8,209 bases of DNA from JBEKDJ01 sp050014415 (lineage in GTDB: Bacteria; Desulfobacterota; BSN033; UBA1163): positions 1-8,209 of the forward strand of contig JBEKDJ010000223.1 of assembly GCA_050014415.1 (NCBI GenBank). The letters run 5' to 3'. A program made the position numbers and the translations under genes. The notes below the pieces were generated by a model. That model saw nothing but the letters and a program-made list of their open reading frames with translations. It made no database searches and had not been told where the DNA came from. Position 1 is the first letter of the stretch; each line of letters starts with the position of its first letter. Below are positions 1-5,848 of this stretch, in pieces.

Positions 1-87
1 AATCTCAGTCTCCTTCTCGTACCGTATAGGGTACGGCCACTCAGGAACTCTCCCATTGATTTCAACGTATTCGTTCCATGTCGTCAT
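1..87 (-). CDS. Partial CDS, first 29 codons; possibly an FAD-dependent oxidoreductase
   Basis: An ATG at 87-85 opens a frame that runs without a stop off the left edge. It is preceded by AAGGAGG (96-102 on the plus strand) with an 8-nt spacer, the same arrangement as the neighbouring genes, which is the main reason to call it. The visible residues begin MTTWNEYVEINGRVPEW and continue with a Trp-Pro-Tyr-Pro stretch and an acidic, charged segment. No diagnostic domain lies within these 29 residues. From memory, leaders with this W..Y...(N/D)G.VP.WPYP pattern precede the Rossmann glycine motif of fumarate-reductase-like FAD proteins found near AOR genes in anaerobes; this identification is tentative. 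It lies 255 nt downstream of the AOR gene on the same strand and could supply a redox partner for it. That a gene starts here is quite secure; its product is not. Confidence 0.6.
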   Translation of the reverse strand, partial: MTTWNEYVEINGRVPEWPYPIRYEKETEI

Positions 88-216
88 CCGTGTCTCCTCC
101 TTCTACACAATTTCCTAAGTGCTTCAGCTTGTCCCCGGGATGGAAATGAATCGCCCGTTCTCCCTGTTTAGGTCTACTTGTGCTTTTCCATCCAGTCTTG
201 ATTTGTAGACCGGGTA

Positions 217-244
217 ACAGTGTGTATTCTCATATACTCACTGT
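217..244. repeat. Inverted repeat ACAGTG-N16-CACTGT between the AOR gene and the left-edge gene
   Basis: Six perfectly complementary bases at each end (217-222 and 239-244) flank 16 nt that contain a further partial dyad (TAT/ATA around TCTC). No run of T follows in the direction of transcription, so it is not an ordinary intrinsic terminator. It might be an operator for a dimeric repressor acting on the left-edge gene, or an mRNA hairpin between two cistrons. A 6-bp dyad in 255 nt of spacer can also arise by chance. The rest of 88-342 shows no convincing promoter or terminator. Confidence 0.25.
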
Positions 245-342
245 GAACATAGGGCTGCGTCACAATTGTCTGGGCGGACCTGGAAAACGGTACCTTCCTC
301 ATTTTCTCATCGTCCGCAGCCTTCTCTGAGCTTGCACTCCTT

Positions 343-2232
343 TCACGACAAGATGTCCTGTAATCCGAGAGCTTTAATTCTGTCCTTCCGGATCTCTCCG
401 GTGTTGGTATCAAAACCCATCGCTTCATAATATTGTCTTTTCAATCCTTCGAAATCGATGGCGATATCTTTCAGTAACCCAACCTTGAGCGGGGGAATCC
501 CTGATATTCTCGCTGGCATCTTAAAATCACCGGGTTTAAATCCCTCCCTGAGATTGAAGGCATGAAGCACCGTAGAAATACGCTGTCCCGTCTTAATGAT
601 CTCCTCGGCAGTCAATTCCCAGCCTGTGATCGCTTTCATCAATCCTGACCAAGGGAAATTCAAACCATCCGTAGCAAACAGACAAGCACCCGAGGTGTTG
701 ACCAGATGCTGCCATCCTCCCAGCACAGCATGGAACTTGCCCTTATCTTTGGGATTGTACTTTTCCAACTTCACAGGAACCCCCAACATATTACAAATCC
801 ACTGCGGAGCGCCCATTTCGCCCTCTGCAAACTGTGTTCCCCCACGGGTATGCCTTCCTGGAGTAGGATCCGATACATAGGTCGCCCCCCAACCAGGGGC
901 CTCTCTGGGATCGTGCGCGGGAACGAGCTCCCCCCCCACATGCATGGCGAATTGCTCTGCTCCCCTTCCGATCTTTGCCGCCGCCACCTTTGCTCCTTCT
1001 ACTAAGAGATCGCCAATCCCCTCCCGCCTGCCCATCTTATTCAACAGGGAGATGATCGCATCTGCATTGCCCCAGGTCAGCTCCAGTCCATCGGTGTCTT
1101 TCTTGGTGAGAATGCCGTTTTCATAACACTCGATGGCAAACGCAACTACTCCTCCGGCCGAAATCGTGTCAAATCCGTAGAGGTTGCAAAGCTCATTGGC
1201 ATAGATAATGGATTCCATATTGTCGTTCAAGCAATTTGGGCCAAACATAGCCAGCGTCTCGTATTCCGGCTTATGACCCTTTTCCACCTTATATTTCCCG
1301 CTACCGATCTTCATCCAATGCCCGCAGGCAATGGGGCAGCCGGTGCATGCGTACTTCTTCGTCACATACTTCTCCATGCCTTCCCAGCCGACCGGTGCCC
1401 ACTTGGCCTCGGGGAAATCCTCGATGTTGTTCCCCCCCCAGTTCTTGATCGGAGTCGCATGCTGCGCGAGATGCATGACCACAGCACCCGGTGTTCCAAA
1501 CCGGCTCAGAACCTGGTACATACCAGAGGGATTCGTCTTCATCTCTTTCCCCAGCTCCTTTACGAAGTTCTCCACCTTTGTCTTATCAAAGAGCTCAGGC
1601 TTCTGAATACCCCCGCAGGCAATCGCTTTCAAGTTCTTTGATCCCATGACCCCGCCCAGACCCGATCTGGCAGCAGCTCTCCCGCCGTCGTTCATGACGG
1701 CTGCGATCCGGGAACGCTTTTCCCCCGCTGTGCCGATACAAGCTATTTTAAGGTTGGGATCGCCGTTATCCTGCCTGATCATCTCCTCTGTCTTGATAGT
1801 GTCCTTGCCCCATAGATGGCGGGCATCCTTTATCTCTGCTTTACCATCCTTAATGTGGAGATAAACAGGATGTTCGGCCTTGCCTTCAAAAAAAACAAAA
1901 TCGTAACCCGACGCCTTAAGGGCGTTTGCAAAATTTCCTCCGCTATTGGCATCGCCCCAGTATCCCGTCAAAGGGGACTTACCCATTGTCGTATAGCGGC
2001 ACGTGGAGATCGTTCCGGAAAGTGTGAGGGGACCTGTCCCGACCCCAAAAATATTTTCTGGCCCTAAAGGGTCTGCACCGGGCTTCATCCGCTCCATAAG
2101 AATCCTCGCGCCAATACCGTAACCGCCGATATACCCCCTCGCAAGGTCCTCTGAAAGGTCCTCTTCATGGACCTTTCTCCCGCTCAAATCAACAAACAAC
2201 ATTTTTCCCATATAACCGTATCGAGCCTTCAT
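343..2232 (-). CDS. Aldehyde:ferredoxin oxidoreductase family protein (tungsto/molybdopterin, 4Fe-4S)
   Basis: 629 aa, usual length for the family. The enzyme is expected to be cytoplasmic, with a bis-pterin W or Mo site and one 4Fe-4S cluster, oxidising an aldehyde (or reducing an acid) with ferredoxin. The N-terminal domain has GVGTGPLT (63-70), KSPLTG (85-90) and a GDANSGGNF segment (93-101). Cluster ligands are C296, C299 and C303 (CxxCxxxC), with C517 as the expected fourth. GFDTIS (353-358) and the HDPR motif (H440) are typical of the AFOR domains. In Pyrococcus AOR each pterin is contacted by a DxxGL(C/D) motif; here the first residue is Asn in both places (N350-L-Y-G-F-D355 and N512-T-S-G-A-C517). 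The start has AGGAGG (2241-2246) with an 8-nt spacer. Homopolymers of eight at 930-937, 1432-1439 and 1888-1895 leave the frame intact. The family also includes the BamB benzoyl-CoA reductase subunit, so the substrate is unassigned. Confidence 0.95.
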   Translation of the reverse strand: MKARYGYMGKMLFVDLSGRKVHEEDLSEDLARGYIGGYGIGARILMERMKPGADPLGPENIFGVGTGPLTLSGTISTCRYTTMGKSPLTGYWGDANSGGNFANALKASGYDFVFFEGKAEHPVYLHIKDGKAEIKDARHLWGKDTIKTEEMIRQDNGDPNLKIACIGTAGEKRSRIAAVMNDGGRAAARSGLGGVMGSKNLKAIACGGIQKPELFDKTKVENFVKELGKEMKTNPSGMYQVLSRFGTPGAVVMHLAQHATPIKNWGGNNIEDFPEAKWAPVGWEGMEKYVTKKYACTGCPIACGHWMKIGSGKYKVEKGHKPEYETLAMFGPNCLNDNMESIIYANELCNLYGFDTISAGGVVAFAIECYENGILTKKDTDGLELTWGNADAIISLLNKMGRREGIGDLLVEGAKVAAAKIGRGAEQFAMHVGGELVPAHDPREAPGWGATYVSDPTPGRHTRGGTQFAEGEMGAPQWICNMLGVPVKLEKYNPKDKGKFHAVLGGWQHLVNTSGACLFATDGLNFPWSGLMKAITGWELTAEEIIKTGQRISTVLHAFNLREGFKPGDFKMPARISGIPPLKVGLLKDIAIDFEGLKRQYYEAMGFDTNTGEIRKDRIKALGLQDILS

Positions 2233-2322
2233 AATTAAAACCTCCTGTCTTTATGATTTAGAATCCGATATGCCTTTCGGGTGTAAATTCCTGATGCGGA
2301 ATGCTGGCCGCTGGGCTATCTC

Positions 2323-3090
2323 CTAAACCGCTGCCAGGCCGCCGTCCACCGGCAAGGGCACGCCTGTGATATAGGATGCAGCATCCGAGCATAACCAGAC
2401 AACTGCCTCGGCGACCTCCTCCGGCTCACCTATCCGTCCCATTGGGTTCCTCTCCAGCGTTGCTTCCTCGACTCCTGGAATAGCTGCCACTACCCTGTCA
2501 TACAGGCTCGTCCGTATGGGGCCGGGGCATACGCAGTTGATTCGTAGGCTCATCCTTGCATACTGCATGGCCGTGGATTTTGTTATCCCCACCACCCCGA
2601 ACTTGCTCCCCACATACCCAGGATCGGCTGGATGGCCCGACAATCCTGAAATTGAGGATGTGTTAACGATGGCTGTCCCTTTACCTATCTTGAGCATCTC
2701 CGGGATCTCGTACTTCATGCATAGAAAAACACCTTTAAGATTCACGTCCAATTGTGCATCCCAGTCGTCTTCTCTATAGTCACCTGTCATCCCCCCTATA
2801 CCCCTGTTGATGGCGGCATTATTGTGGGCATAATCCAACTTGCCGTAAACCTTCACTGTCTCCTTGACCAGGGCCTCAACCTCGGCGGCACTCGCCACAT
2901 CGGTTCTAACGAAGATGGCTTCCCCGCCGGCATTCCTGATGAGTCTTGCCGTCTCTTCACCGCCCTTCACATCCACATCGGCACCTACCACCTTTGCCCC
3001 TCTTCGGGCAAAGGCCAAGGCTGACGCCCTCCCAATTCCCATGCTTGCACCTGTTACCAGAGCTACCTTCCCTTCAAATTCACCTTTCAC
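2323..3090 (-). CDS. Short-chain dehydrogenase/reductase, downstream copy of a tandem pair
   Basis: 255 aa, a complete classical SDR. The Rossmann glycine motif is TGASMGIG (13-20). Asp38 after the second strand (VVGADVD) predicts NAD(H) rather than NADP(H). The NNAG motif reads NNAA (90-93). The catalytic residues are S146, Y159 and K163 (YVGSK), and PG at 189-190 follows as usual. Expected activity is reversible oxidation of an alcohol to a ketone or aldehyde in the cytoplasm; the substrate is unknown. The start is GTG at 3090, supported by AGGAGG with an 8-nt spacer and by co-linearity with the paralogue upstream, whose first residues match (M-x-GEFEGKVALVTGAS). It ends 90 nt before the AOR gene. 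About 171 of 255 residues are identical to the SDR at 3308-4075 by ungapped hand count; differences gather at 205-216 and 242-249, near the substrate loop and C-terminus, which would fit different substrates or stereochemistry. Confidence 0.96.
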   Translation of the reverse strand: MKGEFEGKVALVTGASMGIGRASALAFARRGAKVVGADVDVKGGEETARLIRNAGGEAIFVRTDVASAAEVEALVKETVKVYGKLDYAHNNAAINRGIGGMTGDYREDDWDAQLDVNLKGVFLCMKYEIPEMLKIGKGTAIVNTSSISGLSGHPADPGYVGSKFGVVGITKSTAMQYARMSLRINCVCPGPIRTSLYDRVVAAIPGVEEATLERNPMGRIGEPEEVAEAVVWLCSDAASYITGVPLPVDGGLAAV

Positions 3091-3094
3091 TTTT

Positions 3095-3107
3095 TAGCCC
3101 TCCTTCT
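3095..3107 (-). promoter_or_regulatory. Ribosome-site block of the downstream SDR, repeated from the upstream SDR
   Basis: The minus-strand 13-mer AGAAGGAGGGCTA ends 4 nt before the GTG start. An identical 13-mer sits at exactly the same distance before the paralogous SDR (4080-4092). It contains the Shine-Dalgarno core and fixes the GTG start. It also includes most of an in-frame TAA (3094-3096) at the position equivalent to the hyuB stop codon, so the leader itself appears to have been duplicated. Confidence 0.8.
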
Positions 3108-3120
3108 TGTTGACGCAGCT

Positions 3121-3137
3121 AGGGCTTGCTTAGCCCT
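3121..3137 (-). other. Small hairpin upstream of the downstream SDR; possible leader structure
   Basis: A perfect 6-bp inverted repeat, AGGGCT-AAGCA-AGCCCT on the transcribed strand, with a 5-nt loop. There is no U tract after it, so it is not a standard terminator. Its 3' arm AGCCCT is also complementary to the AGGGCT overlapping the SDR ribosome site (3096-3101), so two mutually exclusive pairings can be drawn, one of which would cover part of the Shine-Dalgarno. This could be a translational control element or chance. Confidence 0.2.
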
Positions 3138-3256
3138 TATGGGAGCTTCAAATACCCATGATCTCTCTCAGCATAACAGTACCGGGATCTGTCGAATCGC
3201 CCAGCACTTAGAGAATGCAGCTCCCGTTCGATGTATCCACTCACCAGATCCTCCAT
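3137..3256 (-). CDS. Doubtful 39-codon ORF in the spacer between the two SDR genes
   Basis: The 217-nt spacer 3091-3307 holds an open frame from an ATG at 3256 to a TAA at 3139-3137. A second possible start, GTG at 3241, has GGAGG 5 nt upstream. The product would be small, charged and rich in Tyr and Arg, starting MEDLVSGYIERELHS and ending YLKLP. I recognise no family, see no membrane segment or metal-binding Cys pattern, and find no alignable similarity to the HyuB tail. Its stop overlaps the hairpin arm. It could be a small gene, the remnant of something lost between the duplicated SDRs, or chance. An overlapping longer frame (3241-3486) is a shadow of the SDR. Confidence 0.12.
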   Translation of the reverse strand: MEDLVSGYIERELHSLSAGRFDRSRYCYAERDHGYLKLP

Positions 3257-3307
3257 GAGATCATCTTCAATGCATAATATCTATTGGCCGGTGCAATACG
3301 TATCACG

Positions 3308-4075
3308 CTAGCTTGCCGCTTGACCCCCGTCAATTGACATTGCCAGCGCCGTAACAAATGACGCCGCGTCTGAACATAACCAGACGACTGCCTCTGCCAC
3401 CTCTTCCGGCTGGCCCACCCGTCCCATGGGAACCAGGCCTTTTGCCGCTTCGCTCGCTCCTGGAATAGCCTCCTCCACCCTGTCAAACAAACCTGTCTTA
3501 ATAGGACCAGGACACACGCAGTTGATTCTTATGCCGGTTTTGGCGTATTCCAGAGCTGCCGTCTTGGTTAAACCAACACATCCGAACTTGCTGCTTACAT
3601 ATGCCGGATCAGCAGGATGCGGCGACAATCCCGAAACCGATGCCGTGTTGACGATGGCGGCCTTCCCGCCCTGTTTCAGCATCTGTTGTATCTCGTACTT
3701 CATGCAGAGCCATACGCCCTTCAGGTTGATGGATTGCACGAAGTCCCAGTCCTCCTCTTTGTAATCCGCTGTGGGGACACCGATCCCCCTGTTCACCCCC
3801 GCATTGTTGTATGCGTAATCCAATTTGCCGTAGGTCTTGACTGTCCTGTGGATGAGGGCCTGAACCTCTTCGGATTTCGACACGTCGGTTTTCACGAAGA
3901 TTGCTTCTCCGCCACCTTCCCTGATGCGGCTTACCGTTGCTTCACCGCCCTTCGCATCGACATCGGCAACCACCACCTTTGCCCCTCTTGCGGCAAAGGC
4001 ATAGGCTGTTGATCTACCCATTCCTGAGCTGGCCCCTGTCACCAAGGCTACTTTGCCTTCAAATTCACCTGCCAT
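3308..4075 (-). CDS. Short-chain dehydrogenase/reductase, upstream copy of a tandem pair
   Basis: 255 aa classical SDR with all expected motifs: TGASSGMG (13-20), Asp38 after the second strand (VVVADVD, predicting NAD preference), NNAG (90-93), catalytic S146, Y159 and K163 (YVSSK), and PG (189-190). It probably oxidises a secondary alcohol or reduces a ketone linked to the HyuA/HyuB substrate or product, because its ATG lies only 3 nt after the hyuB stop and its ribosome site is inside the end of hyuB. AGGAGG is 8 nt from the ATG. It keeps canonical NNAG, whereas the downstream copy has NNAA, so this may be the more conserved member. The coding sequence is visibly richer in G+C than hyuA/hyuB (39/60 in 3361-3420, 32/60 in 3841-3900). 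The family is certain; the substrate is not. Alternative roles include 3-oxoacyl or hydroxyacyl-CoA reduction. Confidence 0.97.
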   Translation of the reverse strand: MAGEFEGKVALVTGASSGMGRSTAYAFAARGAKVVVADVDAKGGEATVSRIREGGGEAIFVKTDVSKSEEVQALIHRTVKTYGKLDYAYNNAGVNRGIGVPTADYKEEDWDFVQSINLKGVWLCMKYEIQQMLKQGGKAAIVNTASVSGLSPHPADPAYVSSKFGCVGLTKTAALEYAKTGIRINCVCPGPIKTGLFDRVEEAIPGASEAAKGLVPMGRVGQPEEVAEAVVWLCSDAASFVTALAMSIDGGQAAS

Positions 4076-4078
4076 TGT

Positions 4079-5848
4079 CTAGCCCTCCTTCTGTACGGTT
4101 ATTGGTTTCTCCGACTTCTTACCCCGAAGACTATCCCTCAATTGCTCTGTAGCTTCTTCATCAATTTTGAAGCCATCCGAGGCGATGACGACTCCATAAT
4201 CCAGTCTGGCATGCTCAGCCGAAACATAGCCGTTGATAACGTCCCAACGCACTGCTTCAATATCTCTTTCTAATGGGGCCCCATATCCTCCTCCTCCACC
4301 AGCGGTCACGATCACTCTATCCCCTTCTGCTAATTCCACACCAGAGGTCTTGAGTATCTCAAATTCCCCTTTCTCGGTTGATTGAATCGTAGCATAATTT
4401 CTGAGGCCTGCTTCCCCGCCATCAAAACCCCAATGCGGAGTTTTCCCCTTTTCGATAAAGCTGTAAAACATAGCGGGTGCAACAAGTCGAATTTGAAGAC
4501 TTGAACCCAAACCCCCTCTCTGTTTTCCTGCACCCCCACTGTCTTGTACAAGTTCGACTTTTTCTACAAACAGAGGAAAGGTTGATTCTAATATCTCGCT
4601 CGGGATATTCTGGCTCGCTCCAGCAGCTTGAAACATAACATAACTATCGCCATCAAAAAGAGAATCGGCTCCTTGTCCAATAATACTGGGAGTGATCGTC
4701 CCCCAGTAATTTCCAGTTTTGGGATCGATTCCAAAAAAACCATTTCCGACGACATCCCCTCCGGAACAGGCAGGGATTCTCTCCGGAAGAACCTTATACA
4801 GTGCTCTATTTACGAGTTCCAGTATCGTCTGTGCTACGTTCCCACATAGAAACGAGGGAACTCCAGGATTGGCATGATAGACGCAACCCTGCGGAGCGAT
4901 GACCTTAACAGGTCTATTGAATCCTTCATTTGCGGGTAGTGTTGGGTTCGTCAATGCCTTCATTGCCGACCTCGCAGCAGAGAGGGTGGTCACCCATAAC
5001 CCGTTCATCGGACCTCGTTGTCCTGGATCTGATCCAGAAAGATCTATCGTCATATCACTTCCATTAATGGTTACAGTCACTTTTATAAAGATGGGTTTAT
5101 CGAGATCGATTCCATTATTATCGATATAATCTTCTGCACTCCATACGCCGTCAGGAATATTTTCGATCGCAAGCCGAGTGATACGCTCACTGTATTCATA
5201 CATCTCCCGAATAATCGCATCGACTGTCTCCATTCCGTATTTAGATAATAGTTCTCTGATTTGCTTCTCTGCAAAATGGCAGCCAGCAATTTGGGCTTGC
5301 ATGTCTCCCCATACTTGTTCAGGCGCTCTTGAATTCCATCTAATAATCTCCCAGACTTCTGACTGCAGTGTACCCCTCTTATAAATCTTTAGAGGAGGGA
5401 GGCGGAGGCCTTCCTCAAAAATATTAACGGCATCTACCGGATAGGTATTTTTTGCTCCCAGGTCTAACCAGTGTGCTTTCGTAGCGGCAAAACCAAATAT
5501 CTTATCCTCAAAGAAAATAGGCGCAAACAGCACGGCGTCCGATGTATGCGAGCCTGTAATATCTGGGAGCGTCGACACAATGACATCTCCGGGTTCGATA
5601 TTCTCCTTACCGACAACCTCTAGACAATTCTTGACAGAAGGTCCCAAACTACCCAAAAAAAGAAGAATACCTTGGGACGATTGTGCAATGACATCTGCTT
5701 CGGCATCAAGAATCGCAAAAGAGCAATCCATGATTTCATACATAAATGTAGTGACACCCGTCCTAAATCCTGTCTCCTGCATTCCATTTGCTATCGAGAT
5801 TAACTTGTTTCGAACAACAGCAAATGTAATGGGGTCGGACCTCGGCAT
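4079..5848 (-). CDS. hyuB: Hydantoinase B / oxoprolinase / acetone carboxylase alpha-type subunit
   Basis: 589 aa, a full-length HyuB-family protein and partner of HyuA in an ATP-dependent, probably cytoplasmic complex. Family landmarks in order: N-terminal DPI (5-7); E-x-x-D-x-S with D41; the metal site H101-x-x-D104 followed by H126, the same spacing (22 residues from Asp to the second His) that I recall for the Mn ligands of acetone carboxylase; EEGLRLPP (145-152); GD and AQ (181-186); SGSDPGQRGPMNG (271-283); DSGGAGKQRGGLG (436-448); GGGGYGAP (517-525) and YGVV (551-554). The usual NDPYxGGxH loop before the metal site is replaced by TLPDITGSH (93-101). The ATG directly abuts the hyuA stop with AGGAGGTG 7 nt from the core end, so the two are translationally coupled. 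The last codons (QKEG-stop) form the ribosome site of the next SDR. Substrate could be a ketone, lactam, hydantoin or oxoproline analogue. Confidence 0.95.
   Translation of the reverse strand: MPRSDPITFAVVRNKLISIANGMQETGFRTGVTTFMYEIMDCSFAILDAEADVIAQSSQGILLFLGSLGPSVKNCLEVVGKENIEPGDVIVSTLPDITGSHTSDAVLFAPIFFEDKIFGFAATKAHWLDLGAKNTYPVDAVNIFEEGLRLPPLKIYKRGTLQSEVWEIIRWNSRAPEQVWGDMQAQIAGCHFAEKQIRELLSKYGMETVDAIIREMYEYSERITRLAIENIPDGVWSAEDYIDNNGIDLDKPIFIKVTVTINGSDMTIDLSGSDPGQRGPMNGLWVTTLSAARSAMKALTNPTLPANEGFNRPVKVIAPQGCVYHANPGVPSFLCGNVAQTILELVNRALYKVLPERIPACSGGDVVGNGFFGIDPKTGNYWGTITPSIIGQGADSLFDGDSYVMFQAAGASQNIPSEILESTFPLFVEKVELVQDSGGAGKQRGGLGSSLQIRLVAPAMFYSFIEKGKTPHWGFDGGEAGLRNYATIQSTEKGEFEILKTSGVELAEGDRVIVTAGGGGGYGAPLERDIEAVRWDVINGYVSAEHARLDYGVVIASDGFKIDEEATEQLRDSLRGKKSEKPITVQKEG
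4080..4092 (-). promoter_or_regulatory. Ribosome-site block of the upstream SDR, embedded in the hyuB stop region
   Basis: AGAAGGAGGGCTA on the minus strand, 4 nt before the ATG at 4075. It encodes the last codons of hyuB and two bases of its TAG stop while providing the Shine-Dalgarno for the SDR. It is identical to 3095-3107 before the second SDR. Confidence 0.8.

Noticed and set aside
242..264. TGTGA-N13-TCACA resembling a CRP/FNR-type half-site pair
   Set aside because: CRP-type sites need a 6-nt spacer (FNR 4-nt); 13 nt puts the half-sites out of register.
174..428. 84-codon minus-strand ORF overlapping the end of the AOR gene
   Set aside because: Starts inside the AOR in another frame, has no good ribosome site, and its product is Ser/Arg/Thr-rich with no recognisable motif. 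A shorter start at its internal Met is also unsupported.
596..2067. Several plus-strand ORFs opposite the AOR gene
   Set aside because: All are antisense to a well-conserved protein, low-complexity or Pro/Ser/Cys-rich, and mutually overlapping, as expected for shadows.
2287..2302. ATTCC-N6-GGAAT hairpin between the downstream SDR and the AOR
   Set aside because: Only 5 bp, A/T-rich and not followed by a U run, so neither a terminator nor a clear regulatory element. A TTTACA nearby has no acceptable -10 at proper spacing.
3426..4152. Plus-strand ORFs of up to 131 codons opposite the SDR
   Set aside because: They mirror plus-strand ORFs opposite the paralogous SDR (2516-3097), as antisense frames of related genes would; no independent support.
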